Part shown: piece after piece, positions 11,158-21,737 of the stretch
Numbering within the stretch: position 1 is the stretch's first letter
Layout of the letters: each line of letters begins with the position of its first letter
Assembly: GCA_037952775.1 (NCBI GenBank)
Contig: JBANAY010000004.1
Coordinates: 10,788,001 to 10,852,000 of the forward strand
Source of the DNA: Clonostachys chloroleuca
Taxonomy: Eukaryota > Ascomycota > Sordariomycetes > Hypocreales > Bionectriaceae
Direction of reading: 5' to 3'
DNA length: 64,000 nt
Notes under the pieces: model-generated
Database searches by the model: none
What the model saw: the letters and a program-made list of their open reading frames with translations, nothing else
Told to the model about the DNA's origin: nothing
Position numbers and translations under genes: made by a program

Positions 11158-12298
11158 ATGAAGCTCTCAACAAGTTCCGATGCCTTAATCAGCACATGCG
11201 GTTCGCAATCCGCCGACATCTCGGACACTATGCCCTTGAAAAGGGTTAGACGCCATAATGTCAGGTGGGACGGTAAGCAGAAATCTTTCCCACCTGCTCC
11301 CTTACACGGCACTAATCAGGTTTCCTTGAAGACAAGATCAGAGTCGTCATCTACGTCGGCGATGACTTTCAGCTACGAGCTTCATGGCGTCGGTTCTAGG
11401 TGGACCTCACCATGACAGATGAGTGGCAGCAAACTGGCTTTGGCTCCTGGGCTTTCAGCTCCCGCCCATGCCTAGTCACAGGGCTGGACGAAGTCAGCAT
11501 TCGGTCGCTCTCCGGCAGAGGGGACATGGAAGCAGCTTGTATGCTTCTCGCGCGCAACGGTTTCGTCCGCATGCCCAGGCCTTGGGACGAGGTGCCGGTA
11601 TATCAAGCTCTAGGCAGGGCTCCGGTTACGACCCTCATCAACCCAAGCGGAGCCGCGAGCCCCATGCCATACCCAGACACAATCTATATCTTCTTCGGAG
11701 AAGATACCGCGGGTGAGGAGGCCCGTAAGAATTGGCTCCGGTTCTTCGACAAGATTATGGATGACCAACCGTGTGGCTTCGCCGGCTTTACGAAGCGCGA
11801 ATTCCGTCACAATGACCTCCTTCTTCTTCAAGACACTGGCGTTGGACTCGCCAACCGCTACGAGAAGGCTCTCTTCCTCTTGCACAATCACGGGTTTCGG
11901 CCTTGTCATTCCAAGTATCCTTTCACACCGCAATTCCGAGCCCCAGTTGAAGGCTCCAAATTGGTTGGTTCACTAGGGGGGCCGGCCAGACGAAGGGCAC
12001 AGAGATCGGCTTGAGCAACGGCAAAGCCGCGGCAATATTCAAGCTGGATGGCCCGGTGGTGGCCGGCCCCCGACTTGGCGGTCTGGAAACGGGTGGCACC
12101 AAGTTGGGTGATCAGCCGCCTGAGGAGGCCGGTCCCTCAATCAATTTGAGGCGTCCGCCTCCGCAGGTGGCAGCCTGCGTCCAGGTGGGTGGGCCTGCGC
12201 CGCCGGTACTCGTCCGGACTTCGCCAACGGCCATGATGAGGGCCTGCCTGCGCGGCTTGAGGAGCGCGAGAGACAGCCTTCTTGACTTCTTCTGGTGA
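11158..12298 (+). pseudogene. Interrupted gene: in-frame UAG and a frameshift, relative of the 9.1-9.6 kb gene
   Basis: Exon 1 (11158-11272) joins 11320 onward across a 47-bp intron (gtaagc to actaatcag) and reads through DKIRVVIYVGDDFQLRASWRRF. An in-frame TAG follows at 11397-11399, after which the same frame continues with VDLTMTDEWQQTGF and about 200 more residues to a stop at 12014. Near the end, a run of six G (11976-11981) seems to cause a frameshift: one extra base would continue the protein as GTEIGLSNGKAAAIF to a stop at 12298. The middle (PDTIYIFFGE to HNHGFRPC) aligns with the 136-residue protein at 9069-9553. Function is unknown; no secretion signal is visible. A minimal intact alternative starts at the ATG at 11412. 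The gene is either a pseudogene, corrected by RNA editing at the UAG, or affected by assembly error at the G run. Confidence 0.5.
11383..11414 (+). promoter_or_regulatory. Hairpin with the in-frame UAG in its loop
   Basis: CATGG (11383-11387) can pair with CCATG (11410-11414). Inside, GGTTC (11392-11396) can pair with GGACC (11402-11406, one G-U pair), leaving the five-base loop TAGGT whose first three bases are the stop codon. In RNA the stop's A would be unpaired and preceded by U. This is a candidate RNA-editing context; the fold was drawn by eye. Confidence 0.4.
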
Positions 12299-12970
12299 AG
12301 ACTGGGTCTGGTGCTCACTTGACCGAGAAATACTCGGCAGCTTCGGAGCTCTTCGGATTAGCTCTAGAAGGTTGAGAAACTCTTCTCGGGGATGTGGCAG
12401 CCGGCATGACGAGAGCAACAGAGGGGCTCCTTTGGGAGCGGTAGCTTGTGGGACTGAACATGATATTAGGAAGCTCACAGCTTCGAGGATGAGGGGTGGG
12501 AGAAGAGGCTATGATGTTGGATAACGGAGACTGATAGATTGATCTAACAGATATCATGGAGTAGTTAGCCCCTAACGATCAACAAATTGGAGAATTGTTT
12601 TATTGCTCTTCATCAATCAATCCAACTAGACCTTATTTACGAGCCTATGAATAAGGAATGGTACTTGCCCATGTCAAATTCATGGCCCTCGAGCATCCTT
12701 GTGTCATTGCCATCTATAGAGAATCCCCCATGCCGGTACAAGCCGTATACTGGGATATGAGTTCCAATTCAAAATTCGACATGTAGACAGTGCCCCACAC
12801 TTGGAGAGCAACCAGTGCAGTGTACATTGGTTTTTTAATGTTTCCCACCTCAAAAGTCCGGTGACCCACCAGTTGAATATCCGCCCTTCTCCCCCGTTCA
12901 CTTCCTTTCACCCGCAGGCTCATTATCTAACCTCGCACGATTTCTTGAGTTTGCATGCCCAACAATCACC
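12299..12970. other. Intergenic, with a weak minus-strand frame
   Basis: A minus-strand frame at 12315-12557 (about 80 codons, Ser/Pro-rich, basic) starts with ATG but has no family resemblance and overlaps the 3' end of the interrupted gene. I do not call it a gene. The rest should hold the promoter of the F-box gene starting at 12971. Confidence 0.35.
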
Positions 12971-13872
12971 ATGAGCCGCATTTTGTGTCCCTGCGTTGTT
13001 TGCGGGAACAGAGTAGGTGGAAGGGAGCACCCTGAGGATGACGAGGCAACTCTTTGGCTTTCAAAGTTCCGTGGAGGTATGTGGCTCTGATCATGAAACG
13101 AATTGGCTGGCAAGAAACCTGCTAACCACCCTGCTTTGACATAGTGTATAATCATCACGAGGAAGGTTATATCTTGACCGGTGTTTGTTTTTCAATCGAG
13201 CCCGAGGAGGAACAGGTCGGAGCTCCTCCAGCTAACAACTCTACTTGGGACGATGAGGGCTATAAGATCGAAACAGAAAATGGCACATTCAGCGTTGTGA
13301 CGAGTCGCTCCAAGGACGGTTGGCATGGGTTTCTTGTACATGACGTTTGTTGGCAACTTCTTTCCACCTACTGCCACCCAGAAGAGGTCCCACTTCAGAG
13401 ACTGCACGAGATTTGTTCATCCGTCTACATCAATGGCACAGCTCTCAATTGGGTTCCACCAGCAATCGAGGATGTTATCGGACTGGAAATAGCATTTCAC
13501 AATCCCCTACGCGCTTCGGAAGCTACAAATCTTCTCGACCAAGAGCCAGAAAATCTTCAGCCCATTGCCGACATACCCAACCTGCGAGAGTCTGCTGGGA
13601 ACCGACTAGACCAACTCCCACAAGAGCTCATAGAAATGATTGCCAAGGAATTGCCAACGCAGGATTTTCTCAACACGAGATTGGCCACAAGATCGTTCTG
13701 GCCGATGTTTCATACTCAATCCTTTTGGCGCACAAGATTCACCACCGGAGGCGAACGATCATGGCTCTTCGAGGCACTAAATACTCACGAAACCATTGAT
13801 TGGCGATCCCTTTACCTAAAAACGAATGAATCTCGCTTGACCTTGGGGCTGCGCAACAGGAAGAGGATATAG
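12971..13872 (+). CDS. F-box protein with a 5' CxxC motif
   Basis: Two exons, 12971-13076 and 13145-13872, join with GTATGT/ATAG signals in frame to give 277 residues. The N-terminus MSRILCPCVVCGN carries a CPC/CxxC cluster. The middle (about residues 35-170) has the style of fungal N-terminal domains that precede an F-box. The F-box itself lies near residues 190-235: LDQLPQELIEMIAKELPTQDFLNTR, then the bulky FWPMF/FWRTRF segment. F-box proteins recruit substrates to SCF ubiquitin ligases through Skp1; the target here is unknown. The protein ends soon after the F-box without LRR or WD repeats. The upstream exon is supported by frame and by the absence of an ATG in exon 2 at the right place. 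Confidence 0.75.
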
Positions 13873-15608
13873 GACATCATCGCCAAGCTCGCCCCATTTC
13901 TTCGACAGTCACAAGAACCATTGCCAGAACCCTCTCTACTGGAGTAGTGTGGAATAGAAAGAGGAAGCTGCCGATCCGCAGTCAACAATAGCTGGATGAT
14001 GATTATAAGAATGATGAGGATGTGGATGACGATGATGAGGATAACGAGGATAATGAGGATAACGATTTTATTTCACGCCGGCGTGTCCCTTGGAGGGATG
14101 TAGCATAGCATACATCGTTGTAATAATAATAATTTTCTTGTCGTCTGAAGCAATCTGGAATACCGACACCAAAAGACTCTGCTACTATGTGCTTGCCCAG
14201 GGAAAAGGCCACCGATCAGCATACTTTATCCGACTCTGGTCAATTAATTGTTCAAATCTCAAAGATCTTTCTTATCGCATCTCCTGTAGAAGTTGTCGTA
14301 GGCGTGTTGACCTATCTGCATATTTAACTCGCCGTTCCCAGTCACACAAGGCTCCCATTAGAGCAAGCTGCACGCTCTTCTAAAACACCCTAGAGTAAAA
14401 TTTGAACCCGGCAGCTAAGTTGAATTTCGCGGCCCTGGACTGATATTGGTATATGGATGCTGCCGGGGAAGTAGCTGTAGGCGGAGAGATGGGAGATTCA
14501 AGGATTTTGTGTTCAAGAATTTGTTTATCGTCCAGTTCCAAGGGGACGAGAGCATCGATTGAACTATTGCAAAATGTTCTCGAAATGGTATTCTGCCTAA
14601 CTTTTGAGCCCTTGCCTGCTTCAGTCTTGGAAGTTTTTTCTGGCCCACGGACCGGAGAGGCCTCATTCTTAAATATGGACCTCAATATAATGCTATCTTT
14701 TTGTGTTCCTTGTTGAAGCCTGATGAGCGCTGAAAAAATTTCCAATGGCCCAGTACAGTTGGTTATTGAGGGTATCGTATATTTCCAAATGATTCGTCTG
14801 CGTATCATCCTGCATCATTTCCTGTGCATTTTACTTCATTAATATGGCTTATATAGTATTTATTTCTGGCTTTGAAATGGATAGGACAGCTGAGATATTT
14901 CTATTGGGATACAAGTCCACCCATATCAAGCACAGCAAGCTCAGTCATTGTTTAAGTTTAAAAGGTTTTATTCTGCTGGTTGGACCGCGGGACATACGCT
15001 TGTCATTGTTCCCCGAGTCACCAGAAGGCTTCCGCTACCTAAACAAAGGGCTTCATGCCGTTGAAAGAGTGCCTCGGGTACTTTAGCTTGAGCCTTATGA
15101 TGAAAGGGAACTCTCCAGCGTCGCGATATTGGGAACAAGTGAGCAGCATCTATGCTACCGCCATCCTTCCATTTCTGCAGAACGGGGTCCCAGCGGTAGT
15201 TGCGGGAGGAACCAAACTTGCTTCGGAGAGGTTCTTGGCTCAGAAAACCCAAAGCTTCGAGGCTTGGGCAAAGATAAAGGGCTAGCTAGTCACGCGGCTA
15301 CAGGTATCACGTTTACAGGTATCATGTATTCGAAAATCATAAGGTTGCAATTTTGTGTTATGAAATCAAGATAACAAATCTGGCGGATGGTCACTGTCTC
15401 ATGGAGACTATTGTCTAGACCATTCTGCGTAAATGCCCTCAGCTCGACCGTCGTTACTTTTGTCAGTCGTAGCGGCTACAGAAAAAGGGGTGAAGCTGTG
15501 GATGCAAGCGGACCCAAGGAATCACCCCGATAGAAGAAGTAATGAGATGAGGCTAAGGCTCGTAAGAAGATGGCATATCTGATGCAGTTCCTCTAAGAGA
15601 CTGTTGAC
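13873..15608. other. Intergenic, possible HNH-like remnant
   Basis: No intact gene is supported. On the minus strand, 14968-15252 contains RWDPVLQKWKDGG followed by SIDAAHLFPISR, a pattern reminiscent of the AAH core of fungal HNH-nuclease-type proteins, but it is short and lacks the rest of the domain. A minus frame at 14380-14808 (142 codons) has plausible composition but no recognised motif. Confidence 0.3.
13994..14067. repeat. GAT/GAG-rich simple repeat
   Basis: An imperfect run of gatgatgag and gaggataac units lies directly after the F-box gene. It looks like ordinary microsatellite DNA and is probably non-coding here. Confidence 0.6.
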
Positions 15609-16789
15609 CTAAAGCCGAGCAAATGTATCACAAGCTTCAACCAGCCTGGGTTGAGTATCAGGTTCCTAAAGGACAATTAGTACCTGAGAAGAACTCAATG
15701 TTGGTTCCAAAAACGGCTTTTACCGATGCAGAGTGTCCAGAGGTAGCAATGTGGAGCTTTGACTTTGGCCACTTCTTGTGAAGCTCCCAAGCAGTTACAG
15801 GAGGGCAGACTACGTCGTACCGCCCCTGAATAATGATACCTAGCGCATGCCAGGTTAGCCGCCATCTTTGTAAGACTGTTTCATTGGGTTTCTTCAAGCA
15901 TACAGGGGATATGCTTAATCTTTGCCATGTTCTCGAGCTTGAGGATATGCCCGTCCTCGCGCCAGAAGTTGTTAATCCAGTAATGGGCGAAGATCAGCGC
16001 GTGCGCCATGTTCCACTTGGGATCCTCGAGTCTCGCAAAGGCATTATTCCTTAGAGTCAAGGTGCTAATGGTCAGGTCATAGCGGTTCCACTCAATTGCA
16101 GCCGCGAGGGCGACTTTTTTGTCGCCAGACATCATCAGCTTGTAATATTCATATCTCGGGTCCTCGGAGCGTTTCTCCTCAGGCAGCCAATCGATGAAGC
16201 GATCCAGTGCGTCTGGGAAGAACTTCCTGCCGGCATCCAAGCTGACCTCTGACTTTCTAAACGTGTAGATGCCCCGGAGCACGAGACACTTCACACGATC
16301 CGGGTGGTCCTGGGCGTAGAGCAGGGCCAGACTCGAGCCCCAGGAGCCTCCGAAGGCCATATGCCAAACATCAATCTTCAGGTGCTTTCGAAGCGCCTCG
16401 ATGTCTTCGAGAAGATGGTCAGTTGTGTTCTCCTGGAGCTCGCAGGGCGGTGTCGAGTTGCCGGTCCCACGCTGGTCAAAGAGCACAACACGGTAGATAC
16501 GCGGGTCGAAGAACTTGGTCATGCTGGGCTTTGTGCCGCCGCCGGGGCCTCCGTCTGAGATCTGGTATTAGTTGGGGGTCAGGAGCTACAGTCTGGGGTG
16601 AACGTACGAAGGAAGATGACTACAACAGTCACATCAAATATTAGCAGTGTCTAATCGGTTGGATGATGTTGCTAGAGACTTACCGGGGAGGCCATTCTTC
16701 CGGCCATATTGGGCGTAGTACATCTGATGTATGTTACCGACTGGCAACATGCCCTCATCGAAGGGACTGCCGTGGGTGTAGGCACTCAT
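15609..16789 (-). CDS. Proline iminopeptidase (alpha/beta-hydrolase)
   Basis: Five exons on the minus strand, 16789-16684, 16619-16608, 16554-15904, 15839-15724 and 15665-15609, join in frame to 313 residues, the usual length for prolyl iminopeptidases (S33 family). The enzyme removes N-terminal proline from peptides in the cytosol. Visible signatures are the oxyanion motif HGGPG (40-44), FDQRGTGNS (65-73), the nucleophile elbow GGSWGS with Ser110, the acid Asp265 in QGRYDVVCP, and His292 in SGHSAS. The second exon is only 12 bp, and the HGGPG histidine codon is split across its 3' junction. Frame continuity and the resulting textbook motif make this exon very likely real. Some of these introns contain frames that otherwise look like premature C-termini. 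The start ATG gives the expected N-terminus (YTHG...FDEG). There is no signal peptide. Confidence 0.92.
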
Positions 16790-18058
16790 GTTGACGACGA
16801 AGTATGGTGTGGGTTGCTTGCAGTAGAGTTAATTAGTCTAAGGCTCTCTTGGCTTGAAAATGTCTGAGGAGACTGGAAACGCAGGTTCGATATCAAGCTG
16901 CTGGTCTCCAGTGACCCTTTATATATTAGTGTGAACGGTCGGTCGAGCTTTCGGGTGGGTTAATCAGACACTGACTACTTCTATTGTGCTGGAAGAGAAT
17001 CTGCAATGCAACACCACGACTGGAAATTACTCTTGACCGGCTGCACATCAGGTGCCTCAGAGAGGGACGAGACGGCTCCAATCGTACGGTTCCGTTGGCC
17101 CAGAACATCAGATCAATCCCCCTCTGGGCAGAACATGGTCACGATGGGTGCCATCAGCCAGTAGGGGGGCACCAAGTTGGCCCAACGCGCGTATGCATGC
17201 ATGGTCAACAGCACTGCAGACGGGGTGCAACATTGGACTGACTCGAAGAGTGAGGCGAGGAGATTGCGTGATGCCATTCTGGTCGTGACGGGCAGCTGGC
17301 TGGTGTTTAAGCGGACCATATTTTGTGTATTGATTGTTTGAGCATGGCATCAGGATGTCTCGCAGCAACTGAAGGTCACTGACCAGTGCATCACCCAGCG
17401 CTGATCACCTAAGCTAAACCTGCTAAGGCAGAAGAACTATGGGGCAGTGTACCGAGGCTCTGGGTTCACTCAGTTCAAGGCAGGCGACGAGGCGGAAATA
17501 ATGCACGACGCGACCAGCGCAGAAAACAGACAACCCACACTCACTCACTCACACACACACAATCCCACACACCACCCAGCTGAACCCCTCACCTGCGACG
17601 TCGCATCAATTGAACGGCTTCATTTCCGGCTGATGCAATGGCGGACTTCCCGCATGCCCGCATAATGATTGCTGACTCGTGGGGGCTTGCGTTTCGCTCA
17701 ACACCATGCTGCAGCTACGAAGCATGATAACCGCCTCGCAAGAATACGACATCTCCACACCATCAGAGCACGCAGCACGCAGCTAAACAAGCAGCAAGAA
17801 GCAGTGTATCCGAGTACGAACCCAAAACGCTCGCCGAGCTGTCGGCCAACTTGAAGTGGCTACGGCGAGGGGCGGGACTTAGTCAGACCGAGCTGGAGGT
17901 CAATGACGGGTTCGGCGGGATTCCGCAGACTCCAACTACATTACCGCCGCAAAGATCTAAAATCGACACCGTTAAAATACCCGCTGACCGACACACAAAC
18001 GTCAGTCATGCCTAGGCCTACGCCTTTTACCAAAGATCAATGAGATAGGGAAAGCACC
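16790..18058. other. Divergent intergenic region
   Basis: This lies between the minus-strand iminopeptidase and the plus-strand beta-lactamase-like gene and so should hold both promoters. Short frames at 16926-17368 are overlapping noise. A CA-rich microsatellite occurs near 17535-17577. No other element is recognised. Confidence 0.5.
17535..17577. repeat. CA/CACT microsatellite
   Basis: Tracts of cactcact and cacacacaca with a few interruptions. Simple-sequence DNA in the shared promoter region. Confidence 0.6.
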
Positions 18059-19297
18059 ATGTTTGACTCGCCAAAGGAGACCGCATCGCTGGCCGGCATT
18101 GACACAAGCTTCCAAGCCGCCATCGACCAAGGTAAGATCAATGGCGCCATCTTCTTGGCCTCCAACGCCAAGGGCGACTTCACCTACACCAACACCATCG
18201 GCGAGCGCACTCTCCTAAGCGGCGAGAAACAGCCTCTGCAGGCTGACAACGTCATTTACCTCGCTTCAGGGACCAAGATCATCGCCGCCATCGCTGCGCT
18301 CCAGTGCGTCGAGGACGGACTGATTGCGCTCGACACCGATGTCTCCTCCATTGCGCCGGAGCTGGCGAACAAGCAAATCATCACTGGATGGTCTGAGGAG
18401 ACCGACACTCCCATTCTAGAACCGGCCACCCGGCCTATTACCTTTGAAATGCTCCTAAAGCACACCTCTGGCATGTCCTACCATTTTTTCAATCCCCTCC
18501 TCCTGAAATGGTGCAAGAAGTACGACCAGTTCGAGGAGGGCCAGACCCGCCCTGTCGAGAAAGCCTTTGCCTATCCCCTCACCTACCAGCCCGGCGCCGG
18601 GTGGATGTACAGCCCAGGGCTCGACTGGGCCGGGCGCATCGTTGAGCGTCTCACAGGCAAGACGCTCGGCCAATTCGCACAGGAGCGCATCTTCGATCCT
18701 CTCGGCATCAACAGCGCCCAGTTCCACCCTGTCACGCGCGAGGACCTGCGTGCGCGAATGGTGGATCTCAACCCGAACGACCCCAACGGCGTCGGGATTG
18801 CTGTGGTGGGAAGCGGGGAGTCAAATAAGCGCAGCCGGGGGGATTTCGGTGGCCACGGTCTGTTCATCGGCGCTTCCGACTACGCCAAGGTGATTCACGC
18901 GGTCCTGGTCAATGACGGGAAGCTCTTCAAGCCCGAGACAGGTGAGCTCATGGTCCAGGATCGGCTTACTCCCGAGGAGGCGGCCGGGCACCAAGCCGCA
19001 TTGGCTGGTCCCATTGGCCCCTTCTTTCGCGTGGGTACCGAAAAGAAGGCAGGCTATGGCCTCAGTGGCCATGTCAATCTGGAGGATGAGGATGGGTGGT
19101 ACGGGGGCCATACGCTGTCCTGGGGTGGTGGAATGACGCTCGCCTGGTTCGCTGATCGGAAGAACGACCTCACCGGTGTCGTCGCCGTGCAAGCTACGAT
19201 TCCCACCGACGTCCCCGCCGTCACCGAGCTGAAACAGGTCTTCCGAAAAGATATCTATCGCAGGTATGCCGCATGGAAGGAGAAGCGGGGTAGCTGA
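18059..19297 (+). CDS. Class C beta-lactamase-like serine hydrolase/transesterase
   Basis: A single exon encodes 412 residues, matching the ~400-residue fungal esterase/LovD-type branch of the beta-lactamase (serine hydrolase) superfamily. The catalytic SxxK motif is Ser70-Gly-Thr-Lys73 in YLASGTKIIAAI. The second motif is Tyr184-Ser-Pro in GWMYSPGLDWAG. The KTG-box equivalent is the segment HTLSWGGGM at 351-359. HTSG (135-138) is a further conserved feature. Family members hydrolyse esters or beta-lactams or move acyl groups (LovD in lovastatin synthesis). The natural substrate here is unknown. There is no signal peptide, so it is probably cytosolic. No polyketide synthase or other biosynthetic core gene lies in the window, so a role in a metabolite cluster is not supported by context. 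Confidence 0.88.
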   Translation: MFDSPKETASLAGIDTSFQAAIDQGKINGAIFLASNAKGDFTYTNTIGERTLLSGEKQPLQADNVIYLASGTKIIAAIAALQCVEDGLIALDTDVSSIAPELANKQIITGWSEETDTPILEPATRPITFEMLLKHTSGMSYHFFNPLLLKWCKKYDQFEEGQTRPVEKAFAYPLTYQPGAGWMYSPGLDWAGRIVERLTGKTLGQFAQERIFDPLGINSAQFHPVTREDLRARMVDLNPNDPNGVGIAVVGSGESNKRSRGDFGGHGLFIGASDYAKVIHAVLVNDGKLFKPETGELMVQDRLTPEEAAGHQAALAGPIGPFFRVGTEKKAGYGLSGHVNLEDEDGWYGGHTLSWGGGMTLAWFADRKNDLTGVVAVQATIPTDVPAVTELKQVFRKDIYRRYAAWKEKRGS

Positions 19298-21737
19298 TTG
19301 TCGAACCTGCTCTCAATAATGTAAACTTAAATCACGATCCCTCTCAGTTACACTACTATTCTGGAATACACCCCGTTCAACGTCCCATTGATACCACCAC
19401 CACCACCAAGCGAAGAAGTAGAAAAGAAATTGAAGGGGAGAGATGCTACCCTCACCCGGTACCACACACACATGCAAGTGATGCGAAGTGCCACCCAGAA
19501 AAAGGCAAGAAAAGACCCATCCTCCCATCTTCCTCCAATCACGTGCGTGGCCGGACATAAGAATAGAGAGGCCTTCCAATCGGCCTGCCGTCGAGGTTGG
19601 AGGAGCTGCATTCCAACCGTACCTTCGAGCACCAACAATGAGTCGTGTCGCTGAGGGGTTGCACCGCGGCCATTGCCTGTAATGGGCGGTTGGGTATCAT
19701 CGTAAAAGAACAATAATAGCTCAATTACTATTGTTCCCAATGCATTGAGTTCAAAGTAACTTTGAAGGTTTTGCTTCGCTTTGGGGAACCTTTGCTTTGC
19801 CAGAGTTCAGTCCCACCATACTTGCTTACCTAAGTCCTTACTTGTCGGATACCGGGGGGAACCGTTGCGGGTACGGCCGTTCGGCAATGGTCCCTTCCCC
19901 AAGCTCTCTGGTTATTTGTCTTGTCTGCGTACGCAGTCTCTCCGGCATCCGAGATGTTAATCCTTAGCGATCCGCAGGCGGAATTTAAAGTATGCTTTAC
20001 TTCTCGGGTATTGAATGTTACCTCAGTTATGGTAGACTGGGCCGAGAGCCGTGAATGGGAATTCTTGAGCTTAACCCTACAATGGGCCTTTATAGAAGCT
20101 AGACGTTACTGGGGCCTGATTAACCGTTCTTTCATTTCGTTCACATTGGCGACCAAAGCACCTAATTTACAGCACAGTTTACTTTCATTGTGTCTTTGAA
20201 ACAAATCTTTAATTTTTTCTAGTCTATCATACCTGCGATTGCAGGAGAACAATGTCATGAGGCGACACTTTCCCGCGTGCAATGTTGGGACCAGGTTTAG
20301 GGTAGGTAGCTGTAATTGCTTACCTAACAGGCATTGGCTGAGGTGAGCTTATTTTTGGAATTGAGTCCACTGTCTTATTGCGGGGAGGCATAAGCAACTG
20401 GGGTCTTTGGTAATTAGCACCAAATTAAACCTCCAGGGCCACGATGAAATTTGGACGAAAGGGCAGCTTGCACGCGACCTCTGCCCATCGCTTGTTTCAA
20501 ATGCCGCGGTCGATTTCAATGTGGAGAGTTTGCATATGAAGTGGCTGGAGAACAGGTGCTTGGGATCGGTGGAGATGATGATGACATGGCGACAGAGGGG
20601 CTGGATGCGAGATGATGACCTGCACGAATCCTACAGCACATCAGTCGCAACGCCGTTGCACCAAAGTTGGCATGTGCCGCTGGTGCTCGGAGCCAGGGAC
20701 GCAGTGAGCGGCAGCCTTACAGGGAACAAATGCGATGGGATGACCAGCCGACTGATCGAGATTCACTTCACGGTGCTGTTCGTACATGGGCTCGATTGAT
20801 TTGATCCGAAATGCTTTGACTCTCTAATAACCCATGCTCTGAAGCCGTGAAGCTGCTTTCATCTTCCCTGCTCTTCTTCTCGAGCTGCAATTAATGAGGC
20901 CTGGGGATGGGCGGTGGGTGACCAGGCGACTGTATTACGTTGGAATCCACCAGCGCCGCACTGGAAAGGGAGGCCTGGCCGTTGGGTGAGCCGTCCCCTG
21001 TCGGGTGCACTATATTTATTTTTAGCGAGGCCTAAATAGGGCCTCGAACTCACTGAAGGACAGGGCGGACTCCGCTTTTATGATGATGGCCCAGGGACGC
21101 AGCCTGGAGCAACCGCTTCCATTGGCCGCGGGCAGTCAGGATGGACTGTTGCTTCTCGGCTGGCTGCTGCGCGCGGTGACAAAGAGCTTCGAAGCACGAC
21201 GGAGCTGGCCTCAGACTCTGAGTATCGGATCACGTCACGCTCTATATCGATCACTCGCCCCAATCGGGATGGGATGGGATGAGTGAGGTTGTGGACCGCA
21301 GACGGGGCCACCGCAGTGAAGCGAGGCACCACGGCGCTCACGCTGGCAGCCCAAACCCTAGACGGAAGGGGCCTTGCAACTTGCGTCTGTGCTGCCTATA
21401 ATCTCGTCCACCTGGGAAGCAAAGTATTTTCGGTTCCTTGCCTCAAGTGGGGCGGCCGACGCTCTGGCACGGAGGCAGGCCTGAGGGCGATGGCCTATAT
21501 ATCGCCGCCCGTCGCTCGCCGCTGGTCTAACCTTTGACTTGGAGTTCGAGCAATCCAAACCCCCAAAAAACCCACGTTTGCAACACCACAACTTGCTGGT
21601 CAAGTTTTCTTTTCGTCAAGGTCATTGATTGATCTGCTTTTAATTATTATATTTTTGAGCGACTTTTTTACAACTTTTGTTTTATCATTCTTTCTACTCT
21701 TTATTTCCCTTTTCTGTCCTAACGCAAATCCATCACG
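19298..21737. other. Intergenic region, no gene supported
   Basis: The longest frames (minus 19348-19740 and plus 20407-20799, about 130 codons each) have no motifs and uneven composition. A GT/CCA-rich stretch just after the hydrolase gives a Gly-run shadow frame. The last 250 bp contain a TATA-like element and a pyrimidine-rich leader before the gene at 21738. Confidence 0.45.
21496..21502 (+). promoter_or_regulatory. TATA-like element before the membrane-protein gene
   Basis: TATATAT lies 236 bp before the ATG at 21738, followed by a long T/C-rich stretch (about 21605-21725) typical of fungal 5' leaders. The combination suggests a well-expressed promoter; this is inference from sequence. 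Confidence 0.35.

Noticed and set aside
12137..12557. Two overlapping minus-strand frames opposite the end of the interrupted gene
   Set aside because: Antisense to a plus frame that reads better; Ser/Pro/Arg-rich with no domain.
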